In this document: positions 51,254-59,519 of the stretch, piece after piece
Position numbering within the stretch: the stretch's first letter is position 1
Layout: each line of letters starts with the position of its first letter
Assembly: GCA_965215165.1 (NCBI GenBank)
Contig: CBDCCX010000006.1
Span: 1-64,000 of the forward strand
Origin: JANQRZ01 sp965215165
Lineage (GTDB): Bacteria > Bacteroidota > Rhodothermia > Rhodothermales > JANQRZ01
DNA length: 64,000 bases
Reading direction: 5' to 3'
Position numbers and translations under genes: made by a program
The notes under the pieces: generated by a model
Told to the model about the DNA's origin: nothing
Databases searched by the model: none
The model's input: only the letters and a program-made list of their open reading frames with translations

Positions 51254-52000
51254 ATGGTCAAGCTCTTCCTCGCCGACATCGACGGCTGCCTCGCCGCGCC
51301 CTACGAAGCCTACGACCTGGGGGGCTTCCAGCAGCTCGCCGAGGCCGGGCGACGGGCCGAGACCGACCCGGTCTATCCGCGCCTCGGCGTTTGTTCAGGC
51401 CGCTCCTACGCCTACGTCGAGGCCGTGGCGCAGGCGCTCGACCTCCGGGGGCCGGCCCTCTTCGAGAGCGGCGGCGGCCGGTTCGATCTCCAAACCGTCA
51501 GCATCCGCTGGAGCCCGCTGCTGACCGACGAGCTGGAGCAGGCCCTCGGCGCGGTGCGCGACTACTTCCACCGCGACGTGCTCCCCGGCTCGGGCTTCTC
51601 GTTCGACTACGGCAAGCGCGCCCAGGTCGGGGTGGTCGGTGCGGACCAGAGCGAGGTCGCGCGCCGCGCCGAGGTGGTAGACCGCTTCGTCTCGGAGAAC
51701 CATCCCGACCTGATCGTTCACCCGACCCACGTCTCCATCGACGTGCTGCCCCGCGCGCTGACCAAGCGCGTCGCCATCGAAACCGTCGCCGAGGAGGAGG
51801 GGCTGCGGCTTGAGGAGATCGCGTTCATCGGCGATACGCAGGGGGACATCGAGGCGTTGGAGGCCGTCGGGTTCTCGTTCGCGCCGAGCAATGCAACGCC
51901 GGCGGTGAAGGCCGCAGTGCACACCGTCACCGAGGGGGCTGTGCTCGACGGCGTGCTCGAGGCCTACGGGTGGTGCGTGCGGCACAACGCGAGCGCGTGA
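51254..52000 (+). CDS. HAD superfamily hydrolase, IIB-like
   Basis: 248 residues. Motif I is FLADIDGCL with Asp8 and Asp10; motif II CSGRSY and motif IV IGDTQGDIEALEAVGF with the metal-binding acidic residues. The large cap insertion between them (about residues 80-180) fits type IIB HADs such as Cof or sucrose-/mannosyl-phosphate phosphatases. The substrate cannot be read from the sequence. It lies just after the palindromic element. Confidence 0.85.
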   Translation: MVKLFLADIDGCLAAPYEAYDLGGFQQLAEAGRRAETDPVYPRLGVCSGRSYAYVEAVAQALDLRGPALFESGGGRFDLQTVSIRWSPLLTDELEQALGAVRDYFHRDVLPGSGFSFDYGKRAQVGVVGADQSEVARRAEVVDRFVSENHPDLIVHPTHVSIDVLPRALTKRVAIETVAEEEGLRLEEIAFIGDTQGDIEALEAVGFSFAPSNATPAVKAAVHTVTEGAVLDGVLEAYGWCVRHNASA

Positions 52001-52114
52001 GGGAATGGAGGAATGGAGGAATGAAATAGAGCCGGGAAAGGTAAGGAGGCGTCGCGTTTCGCTGGGCACCCGCTGCCCCATCGTCCTATATTCCACGTCC
52101 ACCACGCCACGCTG

Positions 52115-52897
52115 ATGCTTCGCCTGTTCGCTCTCTTCGTCTTTCTGTCCGGGACCTGTCTCGGGCAGCCGTCTGACACGGCGCGTACCGAGCCGGCGGG
52201 CGGCCGGGCCGCTCCCCCCGAGCACGCGCCGGGGGAGGACGCGCCGATCTACTACGTCGCCGACGAGCGGGCGCAGGTCTTCGCCAAGCCGGACTCGGCC
52301 CGCGCGTTCGACCGTCTCGGCTTCCGCGACGAGGTCCGGGTAACCGAGCGGCGCGGTGGGTGGAGCCGCATCGTGAGCGAACGCACCGTCGGGTGGGTCG
52401 CCTCGGCCGCGCTCTCGAACACGTGGATGCTGGTCGACAAGGCGCGCCGGCAGCTCTACCTCTACCACGGCACCGAGCTGGTCCGCACGCTCCCGGCGGA
52501 CCTGTCGCAGAACCCGGACGACGACAAGATTCGCCGCGCCGACCTCGGCGAGCGCGACCACTACCGGGTGCCCGAGGGCGCGTTCTTCGTCACCTCCAAG
52601 AACCTCGACAGCCAGTACTACCGCTCGTTCACACTGAACTATCCGAACGCCGAAGACGCCGCGCGTGGCCTCGAGGCCGGCATCATATCGGCGGCGGAGT
52701 ACGACGACATCGTCGCGGCCGAGCGGGCCTTCCGCAGCCCGCCGATGGGGACGCGGCTCGGCGGCGGGATCGCCATTCACGGGCAGGGGTCGGGCCGGCA
52801 GCGGGCGTGGACGCGCGGCTGCGTCGCCCTCCGCGACGTGCACCTCGACGCGATCTGGGACCTGGTCGCCGTCGGCACGCCCGTGCTGATTCGGTAG
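52115..52897 (+). CDS. L,D-transpeptidase with SH3-like domain
   Basis: 260 residues with signal peptide MLRLFALFVFLSGTCLG. Residues about 45-100 are an SH3-like domain (VADERAQVFAKPDSARAFDR, GGWSRIVSERTVGWVASAAL). The YkuD domain ends in the catalytic IAIHGQGSGRQRAWTRGCVA with active-site Cys in TRGC. It cross-links peptidoglycan 3-3 or attaches proteins to the wall in the periplasm. The next genes are the NfeD pair. Confidence 0.93.
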   Translation: MLRLFALFVFLSGTCLGQPSDTARTEPAGGRAAPPEHAPGEDAPIYYVADERAQVFAKPDSARAFDRLGFRDEVRVTERRGGWSRIVSERTVGWVASAALSNTWMLVDKARRQLYLYHGTELVRTLPADLSQNPDDDKIRRADLGERDHYRVPEGAFFVTSKNLDSQYYRSFTLNYPNAEDAARGLEAGIISAAEYDDIVAAERAFRSPPMGTRLGGGIAIHGQGSGRQRAWTRGCVALRDVHLDAIWDLVAVGTPVLIR

Positions 52898-52969
52898 CGG
52901 CAGGACGGGCGGACGCTGAATCTTCGGACCGGGCCTCGCGTACAGGGCGGACCACCGTCTCGCTGCGCC

Positions 52970-54352
52970 ATGCCTCGTCTCCTCCTCGCTCTGCTCGCCC
53001 TCCTGCTCGCCGCGCCGCCCGCCTTCGCCCAGGCTGGGCAAACCGCTGCCGAGCGCCTCGCCACGGTCGCCGACTCGCTCGGGCCGGGCGAGGTCTTCGT
53101 CGTGCCGGTCGACGGGATGATCGACGCGGCGCTCGCCGCCTACATCGAGCGCGCCCTCGAGGACGCCGCCGAGGCGGACGCCGCGCTCGTGCTCTTCGAC
53201 ATCGACACCTTCGGGGGCTTGGTGGACGCGGCCGACCAGATCCGCCAGGCCATCCTCCACACCTCGATCCCGACGGTCGCCTTCATCGACCCGAACGCGG
53301 CGAGCGCCGGGGCGCTGATCTCGTACGCCAACGACGTGATCGTGATGACGCCCGGCGCGTCGATGGGCGCGGCGACCGTCGTGGACGGGGCCGGCACCAA
53401 GGCGTCGGAGAAGATGCAGAGCTACATGCGCGGCCTGATGCGCGCCACCGCCGAGGCGAACGGCCGCGACCCCCGCCTCGCCGAGGCGATGGTCGACGAG
53501 TCGCTGGAGGTCGACGGCGTGATCGAGGAGGGCAAGCTGCTCACCCTCTCGGCGAGTGAGGCCGAGCGTCTCGGCGTGGCGGACGGCGTCTACGCGACCA
53601 AAGAGGAGACCCTCGCCGCGCTCGGAGCCGGCGACCGGGTGAGGACCGAGCACCGGGCGTCGACCGCCGAGCGCGTGCTCCGCTTCCTGGGCGCGCCCGT
53701 GATGGCCTCGATCCTGATGATGATGATGCTCAGCGGGCTCTACTTCGAGCTTCAGACGCCGGGCGTCGGGTTCGCCGGGGCGATGTCGGTCGTCGGGGCG
53801 GCGCTGTTCTTCGCGCCGCACTACATGCTCGGGCTGGTGCAGAGCTGGGAGATCGTGCTCTTCGGCCTCGGGGTGCTGCTGCTCCTGGCCGAGGTGTTCG
53901 TGATACCGGGCTTCGGGGTGGCCGGCATCACCGGGATCGTGCTGACGGTCTTCGCGCTCGGTGCGGCGCTCGTCGGCAACGTCGGCCTCAGCTTCCCCGA
54001 CGGCGGGGCGATCACGCAGGCCATCCTGACGCTCGCCGGGACGATGGTGCTGGTCGTGCTCTTCGGCTACTCGGTCGGGCGCTACCTGCCGCGCTCGGAG
54101 CGCTTCGGGCACCTGATCCTCGCGCCCGAGCTGGGCAGCGCCGCCGGCTTCATCGCCGCCGACTCGGACCTGGCGCTCCTCGGGCAGACGGGGGTCGCGC
54201 TCACCACGCTGCGGCCGGCGGGGATGGCCGAGATCGGCGGGCGGCGCGTGGACGTGGTGTCGCAGAGCACGTTCGTGTCGTCCGGCGAGCCGGTCGAGGT
54301 GGTCAGCGTGCGCGGCAGCCGGGTCGAGGTGCGGCCCGTGGCGCGGTCGTAG
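52970..54352 (+). CDS. NfeD family membrane-bound serine protease (long form)
   Basis: 460 residues with signal peptide MPRLLLALLALLLAAPPAFA. The ClpP-class protease domain has catalytic Ser112 (NAASAGALIS) and a lysine at about 144-148 (GTKASEKMQSYMR). Four to five membrane helices follow (VMASILMMMMLSGLYFELQT, MSVVGAALFFAPHYMLGL, WEIVLFGLGVLLLLAEVFV, GIVLTVFALGAALVGNV) and a C-terminal OB-fold domain (GQTGVALTTLRPAGMAEIGG). Such proteins cleave membrane substrates, often together with stomatin-like proteins; no stomatin gene is visible here. Confidence 0.93.
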   Translation: MPRLLLALLALLLAAPPAFAQAGQTAAERLATVADSLGPGEVFVVPVDGMIDAALAAYIERALEDAAEADAALVLFDIDTFGGLVDAADQIRQAILHTSIPTVAFIDPNAASAGALISYANDVIVMTPGASMGAATVVDGAGTKASEKMQSYMRGLMRATAEANGRDPRLAEAMVDESLEVDGVIEEGKLLTLSASEAERLGVADGVYATKEETLAALGAGDRVRTEHRASTAERVLRFLGAPVMASILMMMMLSGLYFELQTPGVGFAGAMSVVGAALFFAPHYMLGLVQSWEIVLFGLGVLLLLAEVFVIPGFGVAGITGIVLTVFALGAALVGNVGLSFPDGGAITQAILTLAGTMVLVVLFGYSVGRYLPRSERFGHLILAPELGSAAGFIAADSDLALLGQTGVALTTLRPAGMAEIGGRRVDVVSQSTFVSSGEPVEVVSVRGSRVEVRPVARS

Positions 54353-54392
54353 CTTGAAGCGGTATCTGTGCTGTTAACCCATTGGTTCCACT

Positions 54393-54908
54393 GTGGAGTT
54401 GCTCGTCCCGGTCCTGCTGGTGCTCTTCGGCTTGGCGCTGATCGCGGTCGAGGTCTACCTCGTGCCGGGCCTCGGGGCGGTCGGCATCGCGGGCGGCGTG
54501 GCGATGGTGGCGGGCGTGATCTACGCCTTTGTGATCGCCGGGCCGGTCGGCGGCGTCGTGGCCGCGCTCGGGGCGCTCGGGGCGGGAGCGGGCCTGTTCT
54601 ACTTCCTCTGGCAGAGCGGCGCGTGGGACCGCTTCGTCCTGGCCGCCGATCTCCGCCGCGACCCCGGTGACGACGCGCGCGAGCAGGACACGCGCTCGCG
54701 CTACCTCGGCCGGACGGCCGTCGCCGTGACGCCGCTACGGCCGACGGGCGTGGTCGAGATCGACGGGGAGCGCGTCGAGGTGCAGACCGAGGGCGAGTTC
54801 ATCGCCGTCGGCAGCGCCGTCCGCGTCGTGGCGATGGACCGCCGCCGCTTCTTCGTCCGCCTCGCCGACGCCCTGCCCGCGCCCGGCACCGCCGGGAGCC
54901 GAGGCTGA
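54393..54908 (+). CDS. NfeD-like protein (short form)
   Basis: 171 residues from GTG 54393. Two or three membrane helices (LVPVLLVLFGLALIAVEVYL, GGVAMVAGVIYAFVIAG, AALGALGAGAGLFYFLW) and a C-terminal OB-fold (GRTAVAVTPLRPTGVVEIDG) that closely resembles the last domain of the preceding long NfeD protein. It lies 40 bases behind it and is probably cotranscribed. It lacks a protease domain and may be a partner or a partial duplicate. Confidence 0.9.
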   Translation: MELLVPVLLVLFGLALIAVEVYLVPGLGAVGIAGGVAMVAGVIYAFVIAGPVGGVVAALGALGAGAGLFYFLWQSGAWDRFVLAADLRRDPGDDAREQDTRSRYLGRTAVAVTPLRPTGVVEIDGERVEVQTEGEFIAVGSAVRVVAMDRRRFFVRLADALPAPGTAGSRG

Positions 54909-54955
54909 GGCGAGAAGCGTATTTTGGGTCCTCCGCCCCTACGCCCTGCCTCGCT

Positions 54956-55606
54956 ATGCCTCGCCTTGCTCTTCTCGCTCTCGTGCTCACCCTGCTCGCC
55001 GGCTGCGGCGGCGGTTCCGCCGACCTCGGCCCGCCGCCGGGCTGGAGCGCCGATGGCGACCGCTGGTGGCAGGACGGCGTCGACACCACCGTCGCCTTCC
55101 GCGACCTCGAGACCTTCGAGGCGATGGGGCTGGGCGAGCGGCCCGACGGCAAGCGCGCCGAGGGGCCGACCCACCGCAACGTGCAGCAGCAGCTCATCGC
55201 TCTCTACCGCAACGAGCCGGAGGTCGTCGATGCCGTCTTCACCGAGGTCGCCGTGCCGATGGTAGACGAGCGCGGGCAGGACGACGACCGCGAGGCTCTC
55301 GTCCGCGACGTCAACCGGGAGATGAACAAGCTCTTCTTCTTCCCGCGCCCCTCGCCCAACAGCACCGTCGAGATCGCCTATCCCGACAGTCTTCGGCAGG
55401 CAGGCATCGGGGGGGCGGTCAAGATGCAGGTCTACCTCAGCGAGGAGGGCGCGCCGCTCGCCATCGAGCTGATCGACTCGGTGAACCCGACCCTCGACGC
55501 GGTTGCCATGCGGGCGACGGCGCGGAAGACCTGGATTCCCGCTTCCACCCGTGACGGGGCGATGCGCTCGTGGGTCCGCAGCGTGCTCAACTTCAACGCG
55601 CAGTAG
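54956..55606 (+). CDS. Lipoprotein with TonB C-terminal-like domain
   Basis: 216 residues with lipoprotein signal MPRLALLALVLTLLAG and lipobox cysteine (LLAGCGGG). The C-terminal ~85 residues (YPDSLRQAGIGGAVKMQVYL, EEGAPLAIELIDSVNPTLDA, ARKTWIPASTRDGAMRSWVR) match the TonB C-terminal energy-transducer fold. Lipid anchoring without a transmembrane TonB N-terminus means that it is probably not a classical energy transducer. It ends four bases before the next gene. Confidence 0.85.
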   Translation: MPRLALLALVLTLLAGCGGGSADLGPPPGWSADGDRWWQDGVDTTVAFRDLETFEAMGLGERPDGKRAEGPTHRNVQQQLIALYRNEPEVVDAVFTEVAVPMVDERGQDDDREALVRDVNREMNKLFFFPRPSPNSTVEIAYPDSLRQAGIGGAVKMQVYLSEEGAPLAIELIDSVNPTLDAVAMRATARKTWIPASTRDGAMRSWVRSVLNFNAQ

Positions 55607-55609
55607 CCG

Positions 55610-56851
55610 GTGGAGCAAAAGCAGGCAGAGCGGGCAGACGTGGTCGTCGTCGGGGCCGGGGCGGCGGGGCTGATGGCCGGGGTCTTCGCCGGTCGGGCGA
55701 ACCCGAGGCGACGGATTCTGCTGCTCGACGGGGCGCGCAAGCTCGGAGCCAAAATCCTCGTCGCCGGCGGCGGGCGGTGCAACGTGACCCACCACGCCGT
55801 CGACGCGCGCGCCTACGCCGGCTCGACCCCGAACGCCATCCGGAAGGTCCTCCGCCGGTTCGACGTGCCCGCGACGGTCGCCTTCTTCGCCGACCTCGGC
55901 GTGGCCCTCAAGCGCGAGCAGACGGGCAAGCTGTTCCCAACGACGGACAGCGCGCGGACCGTCCTCGACGCGCTGCTGCGGGCAAATGAGGCGGCGGGCG
56001 TCGAGGTCCGCCATCCGCGCCGCGTCGAGACCGTAGAGCAGATCGGCAGTGGGTTCCGGGTCGAGGGCGAGTGGGGCGCGGTCGAGGCCGGGCGCGTCGT
56101 CCTCGCCACCGGCGGCCGGAGCCTGCCGAAGAGCGGCTCCGACGGGCACGGCTACGCCATCGCCCAAGCGCTCGGACACACCGTCACCCGGCGCGTCTTC
56201 CCGGCGCTCGTCCCCCTCACGCTCCCGCGCGGTCACGGGCTCTGCGCGCTCAGCGGGGTCACGGTCCCGGCGACGCTCTCGCTCCGCAGCGCGACGGGCA
56301 AGACGCTGAGAGCCTTCACCGACTCGACGCTCCTCACCCACTTCGGCCTCTCCGGCCCTGCGGTGCTCGACCTCAGCCGCTACTGGCTCGACGCCCGGCA
56401 GGACGAGCAGGGCGCGCACGTCACCGTGAGCTGGCTCCCCGGTACGGCCCGCGACGCGCTCGACGCCGACCTGCAAGCCCTCGACACCACCGTCCTCCGT
56501 TTCCTCGGCGAGCGCCTCCCGACGCGCCTGGCCCGCGCCCTGCTCGACGCCGCCGGCATCGAGCACGCAACCACCGGCGACACCCTCACCAAGTCCGACC
56601 GCCGCGCGCTGGCCGAGGCCATGACGCAGACCCCGCTCCCGCTCACCGGCGACCGGGGCTACCGCTACGCCGAGGTTACCGCTGGAGGCGTCCCGCTCGC
56701 TGAGCTGGAGCTTGGGACGATGGCGTCGCGCGCCACCCCAGGCCTGTACCTCTGCGGCGAGGTCTGCGACGTGGACGGGCGGATCGGCGGGTTCAACTTC
56801 CAGTGGGCCTGGGCGAGCGGCTTCGTCGCCGGCAGCGCGGCAGGGACCTAG
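55610..56851 (+). CDS. NAD(P)/FAD-dependent oxidoreductase, HI0933 (YhiN) family
   Basis: 413 residues from GTG 55610, three bases after the previous stop. FAD motif VVVGAGAAGLMAGVFAGRAN, the family hallmark GAKILVAGGGRCNVTH, then VVLATGGRSLPKSGSDGHGY and the C-terminal GLYLCGEVCDVDGRIGGFNF. The flavoprotein's substrate is unknown; some relatives are proposed to act on tRNA or quinones, which the sequence does not decide. Confidence 0.93.
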   Translation: MEQKQAERADVVVVGAGAAGLMAGVFAGRANPRRRILLLDGARKLGAKILVAGGGRCNVTHHAVDARAYAGSTPNAIRKVLRRFDVPATVAFFADLGVALKREQTGKLFPTTDSARTVLDALLRANEAAGVEVRHPRRVETVEQIGSGFRVEGEWGAVEAGRVVLATGGRSLPKSGSDGHGYAIAQALGHTVTRRVFPALVPLTLPRGHGLCALSGVTVPATLSLRSATGKTLRAFTDSTLLTHFGLSGPAVLDLSRYWLDARQDEQGAHVTVSWLPGTARDALDADLQALDTTVLRFLGERLPTRLARALLDAAGIEHATTGDTLTKSDRRALAEAMTQTPLPLTGDRGYRYAEVTAGGVPLAELELGTMASRATPGLYLCGEVCDVDGRIGGFNFQWAWASGFVAGSAAGT

Positions 56852-57010
56852 GTTCTGTCTCGTGATTCGGAGCGGTGGCGAGAGCGAGGCGGCGAACCCT
56901 CTCCCGAGGCGACGGAGGAGTGCGATGCTGTAGCATCAGGCGACGAGGACAACGTGGGGAGAGGGTCCGGCGACGGGTTGCAGCCCGCGAGCGATTCGGG
57001 AGACAGGGCC
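56851..57010. repeat. Long imperfect inverted repeat (about 160 bases)
   Basis: Nested arms: GGTTCTGTCTCGTGATTCG (56851-56869) with CGATTCGGGAGACAGGGCC (56992-57010); AACCCTCTCCC (56895-56905) with GGGAGAGGGTC (56957-56967); and a central GATGCTGTAGCATC (56924-56937). It could fold as one long hairpin between the flavoprotein gene and the CsbD promoter, like a miniature inverted-repeat element. Confidence 0.7.
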
Positions 57011-57021
57011 TAGCAGACGAT

Positions 57022-57050
57022 TTGACCCCGGCCCGACCTCGTTGTATTTT
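57022..57050 (+). promoter_or_regulatory. Candidate promoter of the CsbD pair
   Basis: TTGACC (57022-57027), 17-base spacer, TATTTT (57045-57050), 77 bases before the first csbD-like start and just outside the inverted repeat. Confidence 0.65.
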
Positions 57051-57126
57051 GAGCGGTCTGCGCGAGGCCTTGCGAGGCCGCTGCGGACAGCAGCTTTCTA
57101 GTACCACACAAACTCGGGTGAGAGGC

Positions 57127-57315
57127 ATGGGCAAGCAGCGGATGGAGCAGAACTGGGACCGCGTAAAGACGCAAATATTCGCCGTCTGGGGCGACATCGA
57201 CGAGAAGGAACTCAAGAAGGCGCGCGGCAATCTGACCAAGATGGTCAACCTGATCCACGAGAAGACCGGCGAGGACCGCAGCCTGATTATGCAGAAGATG
57301 AGTGCCGTCATCTGA
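57127..57315 (+). CDS. CsbD-like stress protein (copy 1)
   Basis: 62 residues. The CsbD pattern WDRVKTQIFAVWGDIDEKEL then KARGNLTKMVNLIHEKTGED matches the small, highly charged general-stress family. It is likely cytoplasmic and of unknown biochemical role. A paralogue follows after 141 bases, with shared ARGNLTKMVNLIHEKTG / TRGNLAKMVNLIHEKTG, so the pair arose by tandem duplication. Confidence 0.85.
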   Translation: MGKQRMEQNWDRVKTQIFAVWGDIDEKELKKARGNLTKMVNLIHEKTGEDRSLIMQKMSAVI

Positions 57316-57342
57316 CCCCGTCACCCCGACCTACCTCGCAGT

Positions 57343-57367
57343 GCCCGGTCCTTCCGCGGAGCCGGGC
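57343..57367 (+). terminator. Hairpin between the CsbD copies
   Basis: GCCCGG-TCC / GGA-CCGGGC stem around TTCCGC, followed by GCTGTTCGTTT; a probable (weak) terminator after copy 1. Confidence 0.6.
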
Positions 57368-57456
57368 GCTGTTCGTTTCGGTGTTTTGTGAACAAACGAA
57401 GCGCGCAGCCGTTCAAAGGGCTCGCTATCCAACGCAACCAAACCTTACCAGACAGC

Positions 57457-57651
57457 ATGGCGACCAAGCGGATGAACGACCAGTGGTTTCGGATTCGGGA
57501 CCGGATCAAGCAGGCGTGGAGCGACACCGAGTTCGACGACAAGGAGATGAAGAAGACCCGAGGCAACCTCGCCAAGATGGTCAACCTGATCCACGAGAAG
57601 ACCGGCGACCCGCGCCCTGAAATCCGCAAACGAGTCGTCGGAATGATCTGA
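57457..57651 (+). CDS. CsbD-like stress protein (copy 2)
   Basis: 64 residues (MATKRMNDQWFRIRDRIKQA, WSDTEFDDKEMKKTRGNLAK), paralogue of the preceding gene. The N- and C-terminal parts have diverged while the central MVNLIHEKTG is identical. The start follows a CCAAACCTTACCAGACAGC leader. A terminator follows. Confidence 0.85.
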   Translation: MATKRMNDQWFRIRDRIKQAWSDTEFDDKEMKKTRGNLAKMVNLIHEKTGDPRPEIRKRVVGMI

Positions 57652-57670
57652 CCTCGCCCGCACCCCGCCT

Positions 57671-57705
57671 CCCGGCTCGGCCCTCCACGGCCGGGCTTTT
57701 TTTTT
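57671..57705 (+). terminator. Rho-independent terminator after CsbD copy 2
   Basis: CCCGGC / GCCGGG stem with a 13-base loop (an inner GGCC/GGCC pairing is possible), followed by a run of nine T. Confidence 0.85.
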
Positions 57706-57760
57706 GGCGCGGCGGGAGCTACTTTCGGCCTCGCCTTCTCTCGCTCCATCACCCCTCCCC

Positions 57761-59446
57761 ATGGTCGAAGCCGCCCCCACGCTCGGCAGCCCCGCGCCCG
57801 ACACCGCGACGTTCCAGAACCGCACGCAGCACACCCGAACGCTCCTCGAGGAGCTAGCCCGCCGTGCCGACACCGTCAAGCTCGGCGGCGGGCAGAAGCG
57901 GATCGACCGCGAGCACAGCCGCGGCAAGCTCACCGCGCGCGAGCGCATCGCCGCGCTCATCGACCCCGCCACCGAGTTCATGGAGCTCGGCCTCTTCACC
58001 GGGTGGGAGCTGTACCCCGACGAGGGCGGGTGCCCGTCCGGCGGGACGGTGATGGGGCTCGGCCGCGTCCACGGCCGCCTCTGCGTGCTCGTCGCCAACG
58101 ACGCCACCGTCAAGGCCGGCGCGTGGTTTCCGATCACGGCCAAGAAGAACCTCCGCGCCCAAGAGATCGCGATGGAGAACCACCTGCCGATCGTCTACCT
58201 CGTCGACTCGGCCGGCGTCTACCTCCCGATGCAGGACCAGATCTTCCCCGACAAGGAGCACTTCGGCCGCATCTTCCGCAACAACGCCCGCATGTCGTCG
58301 ATGGGCATCCCGCAGATCGCGGCGATCATGGGGAGCTGCGTCGCCGGCGGGGCCTACCTCCCGATCATGTCCGACGAGGCGCTGATCGTCGACGGCACCG
58401 GCTCGGTGTTCCTCGCCGGGCCGTTCCTCGTCAAGGCCGCCATCGGCGAGACGACCGACAACGAGACCCTCGGCGGCGCGAGCACGCACTCGGAGATCTC
58501 GGGCGTCACCGACTACAAGATGCCCGACGACGAGACCTGCCTCGCCACGATCCGCGATCTCGTCTCCCACCTCGGTGCCCGCGACCGCGCCGGCTTCGAC
58601 CGGAGCGGGGCCACGCCCCCAGCCTTCGATCCCGAGGAGATGTACGGCTTGCTGCCCGAGAGCCGGCAGGTGCCCTACGACATGCGCGAGGTCCTGGCCC
58701 GCATCATCGACGCCGAAAGCTGGACCGAGTACAAGGCGCAGTACGGCCAGACGCTGCTCTGCGGCTACGCCCGGATCGACGGGTGGAGCGTCGGGGTCGT
58801 GGCGAGCCAGCGGCAGGTCGTGATGGCGAAGCAGGGCAAGAAGGCGCACACCAACGAGATGCAGGCCGGCGGGGTGATCTACTCCGACAGCGCCGACAAG
58901 GCTGCGCGGTTCATCATGAACTGCAACCAGAAGAAGATCCCCCTCGTGTTCGTGCAGGACGTGACCGGGTTCATGGTCGGCAACCGGAGCGAGCACGGCG
59001 GCATCATCAAGGACGGCGCGAAGATGGTCAACGCCGTCGCCAACTCGGTCGTGCCGAAGTTCACGGTCATCCTCGGCAACTCCTACGGGGCGGGCAACTA
59101 CGCGCTCTGCGGCAAGGCCTACGACCCGCGCCTGATCCTGGCGTGGCCGACGGCGCAGATCGCGGTGATGGGCGGCAAGCAGGCGGCGAAGACGCTGCTC
59201 CAGATCGAGATCGGCACGCGCAAGCGCAAAGGGGAGACCGTGTCCGAGGCGGAGCAGGAGGCGCTGCTGGCCGAGATGACGGCGCGCTACGAGGCGCAGA
59301 CCTCGCCCTACTACGCCGCGGCCCGCCTGTGGGTGGACGGCATCATCGACCCGGCCCAGACGCGGCAGTGGCTCGCGACGGGCATCGAGATGGCGGACCA
59401 CAACCCGCACGCGGAGCGCTTCAACCCCGGCGTGCTCCAGACCTAG
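57761..59446 (+). CDS. Acyl-CoA carboxylase beta (carboxyltransferase) subunit, MccB-like
   Basis: 561 residues from ATG 57761. Carboxyltransferase motifs: RIAALIDPATEFMELGLFTG, NARMSSMGIPQIAAIMGSCV then AGGAYLPIMSDEALIV, FLAGPFLVKAAIGETTDNET, and at the C-terminus VTGFMVGNRSEHGGIIKDGA, GNSYGAGNYALCGKAYDPRL and VMGGKQAAKTLL. The pattern is closest to the methylcrotonyl-CoA carboxylase beta subunit, but propionyl- or acetyl-CoA use cannot be excluded. Its biotinylated alpha subunit is not encoded nearby. It would link leucine or odd-chain catabolism to the beta-oxidation genes. Confidence 0.9.
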   Translation: MVEAAPTLGSPAPDTATFQNRTQHTRTLLEELARRADTVKLGGGQKRIDREHSRGKLTARERIAALIDPATEFMELGLFTGWELYPDEGGCPSGGTVMGLGRVHGRLCVLVANDATVKAGAWFPITAKKNLRAQEIAMENHLPIVYLVDSAGVYLPMQDQIFPDKEHFGRIFRNNARMSSMGIPQIAAIMGSCVAGGAYLPIMSDEALIVDGTGSVFLAGPFLVKAAIGETTDNETLGGASTHSEISGVTDYKMPDDETCLATIRDLVSHLGARDRAGFDRSGATPPAFDPEEMYGLLPESRQVPYDMREVLARIIDAESWTEYKAQYGQTLLCGYARIDGWSVGVVASQRQVVMAKQGKKAHTNEMQAGGVIYSDSADKAARFIMNCNQKKIPLVFVQDVTGFMVGNRSEHGGIIKDGAKMVNAVANSVVPKFTVILGNSYGAGNYALCGKAYDPRLILAWPTAQIAVMGGKQAAKTLLQIEIGTRKRKGETVSEAEQEALLAEMTARYEAQTSPYYAAARLWVDGIIDPAQTRQWLATGIEMADHNPHAERFNPGVLQT

Positions 59447-59519
59447 AGGGGCACGGTCCAGGCCGGCGGGGACGTTGGTATATTTCGCGCTCTCCTTCCG
59501 ACAGCACTCCCCGACTCTT

